DNA from: a virus
Virus record (IMG/VR): IMGVR_UViG_3300043122_000207
Coordinates: 124,001 to 188,000 of that record
Length of the DNA: 64,000 nucleotides
Strand: one strand, 5' to 3'
Shown: positions 7,922-16,631 of the stretch, one piece after another
How positions within the stretch are numbered: the stretch's first letter is position 1
Layout: each line of letters begins with the position of its first letter
The notes under the pieces: generated by a model
What the model was told of the DNA's origin: nothing
What the model saw: the letters and a program-made list of their open reading frames with translations, nothing else
Databases searched by the model: none
Made by a program: the position numbers and the translations under genes

Positions 7922-8338
7922 TCACCCGTTAAAGTCTTTCTTGGGTACCTCTATAGACAAGTCGAATATATTGTTTTTATCAGATATCACATTGAAACTG
8001 AAATTATCATCTGTTAATGCTTCAATTTTTACCGAATCAAAACCATCCTTTTCAACAGTCACATCTGACATACCAAAGGGTAAGTATGTTCTGCATTGGC
8101 TTCTTAATTCTTCTTCCATTTCAGCTATATTCTGATCTTTGTCCAACATGTGCATATAAGAAGGTAAGTCGAAACCTGCATCTGGTTGATGTTGTATAGA
8201 ATTCTTTTTCATTAATAATAAATTTAAAAACATATTTATTTTTGCGAATTTACCTTTAAGAACACTTTGTTTACTGAATTTATCTATGTTTAATGTATAG
8301 TCTAAAACTGTACTTTTATCTATTGTGGTATATTCCAA
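7922..8338 (-). CDS. gp25-like baseplate wedge protein
   Basis: About 138 residues from TTG 8338, seven bases after AGGGGG; a TTG 18 bases further upstream lacks a proper ribosome site. The centre reads like the T4 gp25/GPW family: a disordered start, a Gly-Phe-Asp-Leu-x-x-Tyr segment where the family has its conserved G-x-D/S-L motif, then a helix of the EELRSQCRTYLPF type and paired beta strands. gp25 proteins link baseplate wedge to tail tube or sheath. It is divergent from the nuclease-like gene at 8447 and precedes the zinc-ribbon baseplate gene on the same strand. Confidence 0.6.
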   Translation of the reverse strand: MEYTTIDKSTVLDYTLNIDKFSKQSVLKGKFAKINMFLNLLLMKKNSIQHQPDAGFDLPSYMHMLDKDQNIAEMEEELRSQCRTYLPFGMSDVTVEKDGFDSVKIEALTDDNFSFNVISDKNNIFDLSIEVPKKDFNG

Positions 8339-8446
8339 TTTGATACCCCCTATCAAAGAAATTCTTCTATAATAGTGTTCTATTGCTTTTTAAATGGTAT
8401 GGGAAACAAATGGTATAGTTTAATTATAAAACGGAGGTGTCTTAAG

Positions 8447-9766
8447 TTGGCTTATAAAAGAAATATACATTGTCCTCTATGTTCTTATAAATCGAAAAAC
8501 GAAGATAGGGTTGTATCACATATAAAATCGATACATAAAAGAGAATTAAACAAAAAAGGTTTTACTGCAAAGGAATTACTTTATAGAGATAGAAACAAAG
8601 ATAACCCAAATATTGGCCAGTGTGTTGAGTGTGGCGACGAAGTAGAATGGGATGAATCTAAAGAAAGATACCCAAGATTGTGTGACAAAAGTTCTTGTAA
8701 GAGGATTGCTCACAATAGGCATAAAAAAAACACGAAAGAAAAGTACGGTGTAGAATACAGATTAAGAGATCCGAAATATCAAAAGAAGATGTTGGAAAAC
8801 CATAAAGACGCAAAAAAATATCAGTGGTCAAACAATGGTCCTGAATTTATAGTTGTGGGTAGTGTTGAGTATGAGTTATTAAAAAAGATAGACAAAGAAA
8901 ATTTATTAGATCCAAAGAAGATTTCAGCACCTGCTGATTTTAATATTTCTTATAAAACACCTGACGGAAAAAAACATAATCATTTTCCTGATTTTTTTGT
9001 AAAGGATTTGAATCTTATTATAAGTTGTAAAGATGGATTAAAAAACCCTAATACACACCCAGGTTTTAAAAAAGATAGATTAAAAAACCTATGTGAATAT
9101 AGAGAGATATTAAATAATACAGATTATAACTATGTACAAATAGAAGGTAAAGAAGAAATTAAAAAGATTTCTAGTATTTTAAAGTCGGTGAAAAAATCTG
9201 TTAGAGCTAATTCACGATATGTCATGCCTCCCAGAATAGATTTTGTTATGTATAATGAAAGCCCATCGGAAGGTGTCCATATAGAATTAAATTATTTACT
9301 TATAGGTTTGAGAAATGAAGCACCTATCTTTTTTTTATTATCTCGGGATATCTTAAATTCCAAAGAACTTTATCATTTCAATGGTGAAGATTTATTGATT
9401 GTAGATGGGGATAATATTTTAGAGGAGTTTAATTTCTATTGTGTTGATTTACAAGAGACCGATAACTCTATAGATATTTTAAAAATGTATGATGACTTAC
9501 ATTCTTTTAAAGGTGAGACTATGATTGATATTATTTCTTATTATCTAGGTATACCTAATGAGTATAGTTTATCTGAAAAAATAGAGACCGTTATAGATAA
9601 TGTCGGTGGAGAAGAGTCTCTTACAACCTATAAAGATTATAAAGATGAATTCGATGAGAAGTTGAGAGAATTGTCCGAAGAAGAAAAAGGAGATTTAAAC
9701 GATATCTTTAAAGAACCACTAAAGGGTTTTTTAAATGATATGACAGGGGGTGTTGATGGTGAGTGA
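8447..9766 (+). CDS. Zinc-finger, PD-(D/E)XK-nuclease-like protein
   Basis: About 439 residues from TTG 8447, eight bases after GGAGGT. Residues near 7-27 form a C2H2-like finger (CPLC then H-x5-H). A four-cysteine unit (CVECG then C-x4-C) follows near 62-86. Next comes a domain with H-N-H-F-P-D-F-F then hydrophobics and S-C-K, which resembles the PD...xxK core of phage endonucleases. The C-terminal half is acidic and unassigned. Similar zinc-finger nucleases occur in phages as free-standing homing or repair nucleases. It sits opposite the baseplate genes, consistent with an inserted element. Catalytic assignment is tentative. Confidence 0.5.
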   Translation: MAYKRNIHCPLCSYKSKNEDRVVSHIKSIHKRELNKKGFTAKELLYRDRNKDNPNIGQCVECGDEVEWDESKERYPRLCDKSSCKRIAHNRHKKNTKEKYGVEYRLRDPKYQKKMLENHKDAKKYQWSNNGPEFIVVGSVEYELLKKIDKENLLDPKKISAPADFNISYKTPDGKKHNHFPDFFVKDLNLIISCKDGLKNPNTHPGFKKDRLKNLCEYREILNNTDYNYVQIEGKEEIKKISSILKSVKKSVRANSRYVMPPRIDFVMYNESPSEGVHIELNYLLIGLRNEAPIFFLLSRDILNSKELYHFNGEDLLIVDGDNILEEFNFYCVDLQETDNSIDILKMYDDLHSFKGETMIDIISYYLGIPNEYSLSEKIETVIDNVGGEESLTTYKDYKDEFDEKLRELSEEEKGDLNDIFKEPLKGFLNDMTGGVDGE

Positions 9767-10646
9767 AGTGATATTTGATAATAGCTATTATGAAGGGGAA
9801 TTAATTAAAGAAACTTATGATTTTAATAATAGTGATGATTTAAAAAGAAAGACGAGTGGTTTAATTCCGGTATACATTATATTCAATAATTCTGGTGCTT
9901 TAATTTCTAAAATAATAACCAAATTCACAAAGGGAGATTTTTCCCATAGTAGTTTATCTTTAACAGGGATGGATGAAATTATTTCTTTTGGTGACGGAAA
10001 TAAAAATAACGGTATTCAAGTTGAAAACATTTATGAATTTTATTCTAGTAGGTCCCCTGAAAGATTAAAAGTAGTTGCTTTTTTTGTGAGTGAAAGGGAT
10101 TATGAAAAAATATATGAGGTTCTTGCAAGGTTTAGAAAACAATTTAAAAAGTATAGGTATTCATATAAAGGTTTAATATTATTTCCTTTTCTACCTTCGG
10201 TGCCACCACACAACAGTTTATGGGAAAAAGATAAATTCTTTTGTTCTCAATTTTTAAGCTGGTGTTTAGGAAATATTACTAAAGCAATAACAGATGTAAA
10301 CATATCACCAAATGATTTAAATAAAATAATAGATGAATCAGAGGTTATGAATACACTTGTGTTATTTGATGGGAAGACTGAAGACTTCGACGAAGAGATG
10401 ATATATAAATTTGAAAAGTCTTTGGATATTAATAAGAATAAGCTGAATAAAAAAGTTAAAAGAAATATAGATTCTAAAAAAGAAATAAATATGACTAATT
10501 TTTTTAAAGAAAGTGGCGATGATTTAATTTCAGAATTAACTGCTGATTTAATTAATTTGGTTTATCAAGAAGAACTATCTGAGGATGAAAAGTACAGATA
10601 CAATAATAAATTGAATATGGTTATTAATGCGTACCAAAAAGACTAA
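9756..10646 (+). CDS. Permuted NlpC/P60 (papain-fold) peptidase-like protein
   Basis: About 296 residues from ATG 9756. Residues near 36-175 match the circularly permuted NlpC/P60 (YiiX/YebB) layout: a GDFSHSSL motif with histidine 64 comes first, and FFCSQFLSW with cysteine 163 follows. These are the expected catalytic pair, in permuted order. Such enzymes hydrolyse amide bonds in peptidoglycan, lipids or proteins. The C-terminal about 110 residues are charged and unassigned. It overlaps the end of the upstream gene by eleven bases, so the two are probably translated together. No signal peptide is seen, so it may act in the cytoplasm or inside the virion. Confidence 0.65.
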   Translation: MVSEVIFDNSYYEGELIKETYDFNNSDDLKRKTSGLIPVYIIFNNSGALISKIITKFTKGDFSHSSLSLTGMDEIISFGDGNKNNGIQVENIYEFYSSRSPERLKVVAFFVSERDYEKIYEVLARFRKQFKKYRYSYKGLILFPFLPSVPPHNSLWEKDKFFCSQFLSWCLGNITKAITDVNISPNDLNKIIDESEVMNTLVLFDGKTEDFDEEMIYKFEKSLDINKNKLNKKVKRNIDSKKEINMTNFFKESGDDLISELTADLINLVYQEELSEDEKYRYNNKLNMVINAYQKD

Positions 10647-10655
10647 TGGGATTTT

Positions 10656-10678
10656 AATTATATATTATTAAAGAGAAG
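10656..10678 (+). promoter_or_regulatory. Phage promoter-like motif, copy 1
   Basis: AATTATATATTAT, six bases, then GAAG. One of five near-identical plus-strand copies (others at 15735, 18647, 24878, 55485). Here the distance to the next large gene (10849) is longer than for the others, and a two-codon ORF with its own ribosome site lies between. Confidence 0.65.
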
Positions 10679-10720
10679 TGATAGAATAATAAATTAAACA
10701 TACAGTTTTAAAACAGTTAA

Positions 10721-10743
10721 AGGAGTTGATTCATATGAAATAA
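10721..10743 (+). promoter_or_regulatory. Two-codon leader ORF with ribosome site
   Basis: AGGAG (10721-10725) is followed at normal distance by ATG AAA TAA (10735-10743). It sits at about the same distance from the promoter motif as the real starts downstream of the other copies. It may be a remnant of a lost gene or a minimal leader; 10744-10848 is otherwise AT-rich with a TTAA tandem run. Confidence 0.3.
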
Positions 10744-10848
10744 AGAAAAAATTTTTACACACAACAAAAGAAGTAGATAAGAGAATCAAAAAGATTTAAT
10801 TAATTAATTAATTAAAAACTAAAAAATTTAAAGAGGAGATGGTTTTAA

Positions 10849-11733
10849 ATGAACACAGTATTTACTAAGCCGATTTCGCACGATAGTCTACAAAGAATGT
10901 TTGACAATATTGATATGAGTTTGGACGCAATCAATAATAGTAGACAGTTGATTTGTCCACACATGAAAGAAGTTGGATCCAATAACATGGATGAAGAAAC
11001 TTCTTTTAAATCTCAAGCTAAAAAAGTTGGGGAGAAAACTCTAAGTTTCTATATTGATGATCACGAGATTACATTGAAGGGTAACATGTTTCAGTGTCAT
11101 GTCTGTGGTTCAAGGTTCTTTGTACCTATGCAGAGACTTAAAGAAACAGATAGTGAATTAGAAAGATTTGCTAGTTGGGCACAAATGTTCCTTAACACAT
11201 TGAAACTTTTCAAAGGTTTCGTTTATGCGGATCCTATTATTCGTGGAGGTTTCGATGGAGATATGGGACTTAATGTTCCAAAGAAAGTTCGTGCCAATGT
11301 TGGTACACCATATTTAAAAGAACTTGCTGGCATGAATGTCCACATGAGTTCAGATTCTAGAGCAGCTAGAGCTGATAGAAGTCTTCAGCTTGATAGAGCA
11401 TTGTTTATTGCTCACCTTGAGGCTTTAGAAGAAATCTATTCTGCAATCGTTCGTTACTTACAGGGCGAAGAAGTAATTATGTCAGAAGAAGATTTAGAAC
11501 TCGGTGCTTTCATGACAGGTGTTGGTGATGGTGGATATAACCCATATAGAGGTGATGTCCCAAACGCTTATGTTGACAGTAGAAGAGAACCAAGATACTT
11601 GGATTCCATCGTTCAACCTAATGAGCGAGAAACCAATATTGGTGGAAGACCAAGACAGCAAGCCACAAGAACAGCAAGTAAAGAAAAAAAATCATCAGGT
11701 AAAAAATCTGGTGGAATGAAAAAAGATGTGTAA
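10849..11733 (+). CDS. Zinc-ribbon protein with basic tail, possibly DNA-binding
   Basis: 294 residues with a strong GAGGAGATGG site. A likely zinc ribbon is formed by CPH near residue 38 and CHVCG near 83. The middle is helical, and the last 40 residues are rich in Arg, Lys, Ser and Gly. Codon choice (more CGT, CTT, GTT, GGT) differs from neighbours and looks tuned for high expression. It has its own promoter motif and a very strong terminator, so it is probably a single, abundant transcript. Zinc ribbon plus abundance suggests a single-strand DNA-binding or virion protein, but neither is proven. An FDGD stretch is present but the protein is far too small to be an RNAP beta' subunit. Confidence 0.5.
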   Translation: MNTVFTKPISHDSLQRMFDNIDMSLDAINNSRQLICPHMKEVGSNNMDEETSFKSQAKKVGEKTLSFYIDDHEITLKGNMFQCHVCGSRFFVPMQRLKETDSELERFASWAQMFLNTLKLFKGFVYADPIIRGGFDGDMGLNVPKKVRANVGTPYLKELAGMNVHMSSDSRAARADRSLQLDRALFIAHLEALEEIYSAIVRYLQGEEVIMSEEDLELGAFMTGVGDGGYNPYRGDVPNAYVDSRREPRYLDSIVQPNERETNIGGRPRQQATRTASKEKKSSGKKSGGMKKDV

Positions 11734-11742
11734 ATAAAAAGT

Positions 11743-11771
11743 GCGAGGGTTGATTCCCTCGCTTTTTTTTT
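11743..11771 (+). terminator. Strong rho-independent terminator
   Basis: GCGAGGG and CCCTCGC form a 7-bp stem with a TTGATT loop, followed by nine T. It ends the transcript of the zinc-ribbon gene. Confidence 0.9.
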
Positions 11772-11853
11772 GTTAATTTTGTGCGTTCCTAGGTAATAAT
11801 ACTTTCTTGGAACAATCATCATAGAACCTATTATTAGGAAAGGTGATGATGAA

Positions 11854-12930
11854 ATGAGTGTGAAAGAACATTTTGAAAGTTATATAAAATTCCCAATTGT
11901 GAATCCAAAGGTTAATAAATATATAGAGAATTTTGTTACAGAAAATATTGATGTATTGGGTTCTATAGGTGTGGATCAAAAATTAGTTTTTGGTGACGAG
12001 AGAAAAAAGAGATTTTTAGATTTATACGGTTTTGATGAAAGGTCTTTTAAAAGGTTTATGAGAGGAAATAAAGTTATAAAATCCAATTTTAAACATTCAA
12101 GAAAACCTGAATATCTTTTGCCTGTGACATCTTATGCTCTTGCTTCTAAAAAAATAAAAGATAATTTTTTGTATTTTTTATCGATTATGATTTATACCAA
12201 TAAACATCAAAAGTATTTCGAGTATGGTGTTAATCAAGAGAGAATGGAATATACTATATCTAAATTATCGAATAGGTATCTTCTTAAAAAGAATGGGACA
12301 ATTTTAAAAACTTTACAGGAAACAACTGATACAATAAAAAATGCAAGAATTGGTAGTAAGACTTTTAAAGAAAGAATAAAAAGATTAAACGATGAAGATT
12401 ACCTACAGATTGTAAACCGTTTTGATACGAGTATTAATTTGATGATGAAGAACATAGCAAACGAATACTATGAAAATGATACTGTTGTTTGGAAAGATGA
12501 AGAAATTCTTGATAGAGAGAATTTAAGAACTACAACTAATGATTCTCTTAAATTTGAAAATGTCAAAACAAATTTATCCGATAAGACAATTAAATACGGT
12601 TTGGATACATCTATACTTAAAGAAACAAACGGAATGAAATATTCCAAACAAATGAAAGAGTTACTGAATAACCATTCCAAAGAGATATCAGATCTTTATG
12701 AAATGATCCTTGATGATTATATGAAAAATACTGCTGTGCCTGGTATTGAATATGCGAAAAGATATGGGTTTGTGAAGTATTACAAAAATTCGAGAAAAAA
12801 AGATAAAAATATAAAAAGAAAGATAGAAAAATTAATGAATAAAGTTGACGATATAAATAGATATAAATTTTCTAAAGTTCTAAATAGATATTTGGTTGCA
12901 TCAATCCATAAAGAATTACAGAATGTTTAA
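11854..12930 (+). CDS. Unrecognised protein in the replication region
   Basis: 358 residues, ATG preceded by AGGAAAGGTGATG. Predominantly alpha-helical and very basic (many Lys/Arg), with no membrane segment, cysteine cluster or nucleotide-binding loop. It begins a run of closely spaced genes through the UvsX gene. A nucleic-acid-binding or scaffolding role would fit the charge, but no family was recognised. Confidence 0.5.
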   Translation: MSVKEHFESYIKFPIVNPKVNKYIENFVTENIDVLGSIGVDQKLVFGDERKKRFLDLYGFDERSFKRFMRGNKVIKSNFKHSRKPEYLLPVTSYALASKKIKDNFLYFLSIMIYTNKHQKYFEYGVNQERMEYTISKLSNRYLLKKNGTILKTLQETTDTIKNARIGSKTFKERIKRLNDEDYLQIVNRFDTSINLMMKNIANEYYENDTVVWKDEEILDRENLRTTTNDSLKFENVKTNLSDKTIKYGLDTSILKETNGMKYSKQMKELLNNHSKEISDLYEMILDDYMKNTAVPGIEYAKRYGFVKYYKNSRKKDKNIKRKIEKLMNKVDDINRYKFSKVLNRYLVASIHKELQNV

Positions 12931-12941
12931 AGGAGGAAATT

Positions 12942-13622
12942 ATGAAAAAGTCTGGAATCAAAAAAGCTAAAAAAAGAATATTAGATTTTTTTTCTGATGT
13001 CGACAAATCTGGAAAAAATGTTGAGCTCTATAAAGAAAAATTTAAAAATATGACAGATAAAGAATTCGTTGAAATGATTAAGCAAGGATTATTAAAATTA
13101 TATATCAAACCCTTTGATATAGAGCCAACATTAGAGGATGCAAAAAGAGCGTGTGAACATGTGGGTCTACCAACTGAAGAAGAAATAACTTTACCTTTTT
13201 TATATGAAGATGAAGAATTGGGGGCTGCTATCAGTAATGAAAAGGTCATGGTTCTTGAAATACCTTTTAAAAGATTACAGCAGATGATATATAAAGAAAA
13301 CTCCTCCTCATCAGATATGACAACACGGGATAAAACTAACCAACCGATTAAGGATTCAAAGTCAGCAAAAATATCCGATCAAGAAGTCAGTGTTTTAGAT
13401 TATAAAGGTTTTGAAAAAACATTAGAAGAGTTTTTAACATTTAGGGCAGACCATACAATAAGTAAAAATGAAGCTTATGATAATATTGTAAAATCAGGAA
13501 AAACAAATATACCCGATAGTATAAATGATCCAGAAAGTAAAGTTGCTGTCAATTATTTGCATGCTTTATTTTTGGCTATGGGTATATCTACAGATTTAAT
13601 AGAAGATTTAGATCAATTATAA
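12942..13622 (+). CDS. Unrecognised protein
   Basis: 226 residues with a good AAAGGAGG site, 11 bases after the preceding gene. Basic helical N-terminus, a central globular part and a Ser/Thr/Lys linker near residues 120-145 before a helical C-terminal domain. No motif was recognised. The tight spacing suggests an operon with 11854 and 13639. Confidence 0.5.
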   Translation: MKKSGIKKAKKRILDFFSDVDKSGKNVELYKEKFKNMTDKEFVEMIKQGLLKLYIKPFDIEPTLEDAKRACEHVGLPTEEEITLPFLYEDEELGAAISNEKVMVLEIPFKRLQQMIYKENSSSSDMTTRDKTNQPIKDSKSAKISDQEVSVLDYKGFEKTLEEFLTFRADHTISKNEAYDNIVKSGKTNIPDSINDPESKVAVNYLHALFLAMGISTDLIEDLDQL

Positions 13623-13638
13623 AAAGGAGTGTTAAAGA

Positions 13639-14439
13639 ATGTTTGCTAAAATAATGAATTTAGATAATGAAGAAATTAAAGATTATTTAATTACTATTCT
13701 ACCTTGGTTAATAATTTTATTGATGGCTTTTAATATGTATTATCAACAGGTTCAGTTCTCTGAGTTTAAAAGCTCAATCATAGCAAGAATTCAGTTTGAG
13801 ACAACTAAGGAATTTAAAAATGAAATCAATATTTTAAGTGAAGAAATATCTGGTCTTAGAGAAGAGATAAAAAATTATAAAGAAGATAATGAAAAAGAAA
13901 TGGCTGCCGTTGTGAATGATGGAGATGAAGAAAAAAGATTATTAGAAAACTACCAATATATCATGAGTAGAGAAAATGGTTTGTCAAAACAAAATATTTT
14001 AACATTAGAAAAATATGCTGAAACTGAAGATATGCCGGATATAAATCCACACTTGGTTTTTGCGATGCAATATGTGGAATCAAGATTTAATCCTGATTCT
14101 GTAAATGGTGGTGTTTATGGTTTAGGACAAATAAGTTTATCGACTGCAAAATATATCAAAGATTATTTTGGGTATAATGACATTATAAATGAAAACACTT
14201 TAAAGGATCCAAATTTAAATATAAAATATCATGTTTCGTATCTTAAACTTTTATATAAGACTAAAGGTAGAAATTGGTATAATGTAATTATGGTTTATTC
14301 TGGTGCAAAAATGGCTGATGACCCCAATGCTTTTATGTGGAAATACATTGGTAAAATGAATGATTTTCTTTCTAAAACAAGGGGTACTAGTTTTCAAAAA
14401 ATAATAGCAGATAAGGATTTCAAAATAAAGTTGGAATGA
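13639..14439 (+). CDS. Membrane-anchored lytic transglycosylase (SLT family)
   Basis: 266 residues. One transmembrane helix near 16-35, a short coiled coil (about 55-95), then an SLT-type domain. The catalytic glutamate is E147 in the segment AMQYVESRFNP, followed by the signature GLGQIS near 161-166 and a later Y-x-x-x-Y-S-G-A segment typical of the fold. These enzymes cleave the MurNAc-GlcNAc bond of peptidoglycan to form anhydro-muropeptides. With a membrane anchor and no adjacent holin, it may open the wall during DNA entry or lysis. It belongs to the tight gene run ending before uvsX. Confidence 0.85.
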   Translation: MFAKIMNLDNEEIKDYLITILPWLIILLMAFNMYYQQVQFSEFKSSIIARIQFETTKEFKNEINILSEEISGLREEIKNYKEDNEKEMAAVVNDGDEEKRLLENYQYIMSRENGLSKQNILTLEKYAETEDMPDINPHLVFAMQYVESRFNPDSVNGGVYGLGQISLSTAKYIKDYFGYNDIINENTLKDPNLNIKYHVSYLKLLYKTKGRNWYNVIMVYSGAKMADDPNAFMWKYIGKMNDFLSKTRGTSFQKIIADKDFKIKLE

Positions 14440-14506
14440 TAAATAATTTTTTTATATCCACAACAATTTTTTGAAGGAGAAATAAACATATTTGGGAGGG
14501 GACATT

Positions 14507-15709
14507 ATGGCTAAAAAAAATACATCTACTGATGATATGGAGCTAGGTTTATTTAAAACTGGTTTTCCTATGTTTGACCTTTTGGTTGGTAGAGACCATG
14601 TGACAGATAAAGAAAACCCTGATGATTTCGTGAAAATAAGGGGTCTACGTTCTGGTTCCATGGTTTCGTGTTTTGCAAAATCAACATATGGAAAAACCAC
14701 ATTACTTTTAAATAAAGCTGGTAATATAATAAGAAAATATAAATATGATGCAGAACCACAATTACACATAGTTGATGCTGAGGGTGGTGCTGAGTTAGCT
14801 AGAGTTTGTGCCACAACAGGTATACCTTATGATAAAAATGTGAATCAAAGAATAAAGGTTTACCCAAGACATAAGGTTACAACTGAAAAAATGTATGATT
14901 GGTTTTTAGAATTATATGAGGAGAAAAGAAAAAATAAAGATAAATATTTAGGTGAGGTTGTTTTAGGCAATGGTAGAAAAGCAAAAAGATATTTACCTAC
15001 AATTTGGTTTATAGATTCAATATCATCACTTATCCCTGAAAAATTAAAAGATAAAAATCAGGTTGATGAAATGTATGCGGCAACAAAGGCTAGAGTCAAT
15101 AATAACTATATTGAGAAAATGCGTGATAAAGCAAGTGAAGTTAATATTATGATTTTTTTGATTCAACACGAGGGTAACACTATCAATACCAGTTTTTATG
15201 CACCCAGAGAAAATAGAGGCTATAGTAGTGACATAAAACCTAAGGGTGGTACTAAAGCTATTTTTGAATCTGATGTGTCTATCTGGATAAGTAGGATAGT
15301 TGCCCATAATAAAAAGAAGACAAATAAGAAATACCCTAATGAAAAGGGTTTTACATCCATTATGGAAGCAACCATAGTAAAAAATAGATATGGTGAAGCC
15401 AATAATAGAACCAAATATTCACTGGTTCAACATAGGGAATATGGATTTGATCCACTTCATTCTTACCTTTTTGATGTTTTAGAAAAAACAGATGTTATAC
15501 AAACTAAAAGGGGTTCTGGTTGGAGGTCACTGGAAGGGTACGATGATAAATTTTATGAATCTGATATCCTTAATTTAATAGAGACTGATGCAGACTTTAG
15601 AATAGCTTTATCTAAAGAAGTATCCAAAGCTTTCCATGATACTATTAGATACCAGGACACTGACGATATATTAAAGAATGCACAAAATTTAATAGATGAT
15701 CTTTTGTAG
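14507..15709 (+). CDS. uvsX: UvsX/RecA-type recombinase
   Basis: 400 residues from ATG 14507 (GGGAGGGG six bases before; the upstream TTG at 14492 overlaps that site). Walker A is AKSTYGKTT near 57-65, with alanine in place of the usual first glycine. Walker B is TIWFIDSIS, followed by a long helix and a GGT segment matching the loop region of UvsX proteins. It forms filaments on single-stranded DNA for strand exchange and recombination-dependent replication, as in T4 with gp46/47; a gp46-like gene is at 22276. It is the last gene before a regulatory inverted repeat. Confidence 0.85.
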   Translation: MAKKNTSTDDMELGLFKTGFPMFDLLVGRDHVTDKENPDDFVKIRGLRSGSMVSCFAKSTYGKTTLLLNKAGNIIRKYKYDAEPQLHIVDAEGGAELARVCATTGIPYDKNVNQRIKVYPRHKVTTEKMYDWFLELYEEKRKNKDKYLGEVVLGNGRKAKRYLPTIWFIDSISSLIPEKLKDKNQVDEMYAATKARVNNNYIEKMRDKASEVNIMIFLIQHEGNTINTSFYAPRENRGYSSDIKPKGGTKAIFESDVSIWISRIVAHNKKKTNKKYPNEKGFTSIMEATIVKNRYGEANNRTKYSLVQHREYGFDPLHSYLFDVLEKTDVIQTKRGSGWRSLEGYDDKFYESDILNLIETDADFRIALSKEVSKAFHDTIRYQDTDDILKNAQNLIDDLL

Positions 15710-15721
15710 TGGTATAAAATA

Positions 15722-15789
15722 TTAACTCCTCCTTAATTATATATTATAATGGTGAACGAATAAATAATAATTTAAAAAGGAGGAGTTAA
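15722..15789 (+). promoter_or_regulatory. Inverted repeat hiding the next ribosome site, promoter in loop
   Basis: TTAACTCCTCCTT (15722-15734) is the exact reverse complement of AAGGAGGAGTTAA (15777-15789), which is the ribosome site of the gene starting at 15791. Read-through RNA from uvsX would fold and hide that site. RNA started at the promoter motif in the loop (15735) would lack the left arm and be translatable. T4 uses similar hairpins to keep late genes silent on early RNA. Confidence 0.75.
15735..15757 (+). promoter_or_regulatory. Phage promoter-like motif, copy 2
   Basis: AATTATATATTAT at 15735-15747, six bases, then GAAC at 15754. The G lies 37 bases before the start codon at 15791. 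The motif begins immediately after the left arm of the inverted repeat. Confidence 0.75.
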
Positions 15790-15790
15790 A

Positions 15791-16618
15791 ATGAATGTTA
15801 ATTTAAAAAATTTAATTACTGATTTAAATGGAAAAAGAATATTTTATCTAAGTGATGAAGATTTAGGAGAAGAAAAAATGTTGAAACCCGATAATATCGA
15901 TATTGAACCACCACCTCTATTAAGGGACACAAAAAACAATATAGAGGATTTGGATATTGATGGTTTAAATAAGATACCATTTTATGAGACCATAGGTGGT
16001 GCCTTAAGATATTACGGTGAAGACTTTGATGGTGAGAAATTATATGTTTACTCACCAGTTAAAGAATTTGAAAATGTCAACATAATAGAGAATGAGGACT
16101 TAGTTAAGATTACACCAATGTTTAAATATCTTGATGAACTTTGGGTTATGGAAAATGTTAAAGTTAAATGTTTAGGTATAATAAAGATGTTTAAAAACGG
16201 GGATGATTGGGATTGGAAATGGGTTGGTTATTCTTTAGAGATGGGTGAATTAGTAAGGGAAAATATAGATAAGAATGAACCTGAATACTTAGAGAAGATA
16301 CCAACATACATGAAAAAACTGGTTGAAAAAATGAAACTAAATAAGATACCAAAAAAAGAGATGGTTCATAAAATTTTAAATAACCCAAAACTTGATATAC
16401 CAATGACAGATACAGGAATAAAACCTGGAGACTTTGTTCCTATTGTGAAAATAAATATGTTGACTGGTAGACACTTTACGATGTATTATAAAATCAAATA
16501 TATAGAATATGAATCTAAAGTGGTCGTTTATTATAAATCACCTTGGACATATGAGTATGAAGAGGATATATTTGAAACTATAAACAATGGTTACATTTAT
16601 ATACGTTTATACAAATAA
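15791..16618 (+). CDS. Unrecognised protein upstream of RNAP beta C-half
   Basis: 275 residues with a perfect GGAGGAG site controlled by the inverted repeat described at 15722. Acidic, with several Trp/Tyr-rich beta segments in the C-terminal third (IYIRLYK end) and no membrane helix or known motif. The next gene, the C-terminal half of an RNA polymerase beta subunit, starts 13 bases later, so the two are expressed together. A transcription-linked role is possible but not shown. Confidence 0.5.
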   Translation: MNVNLKNLITDLNGKRIFYLSDEDLGEEKMLKPDNIDIEPPPLLRDTKNNIEDLDIDGLNKIPFYETIGGALRYYGEDFDGEKLYVYSPVKEFENVNIIENEDLVKITPMFKYLDELWVMENVKVKCLGIIKMFKNGDDWDWKWVGYSLEMGELVRENIDKNEPEYLEKIPTYMKKLVEKMKLNKIPKKEMVHKILNNPKLDIPMTDTGIKPGDFVPIVKINMLTGRHFTMYYKIKYIEYESKVVVYYKSPWTYEYEEDIFETINNGYIYIRLYK

Positions 16619-16631
16619 GGAGTTGATTGTT

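Noticed and set aside
10849-11733. FDGDMGLNVPKK segment resembling the RNAP beta' catalytic NADFDGD motif
   Set aside because: The first catalytic aspartate is replaced by glycine, the protein is only 294 residues and no other beta' motif is present. It was judged a chance match.
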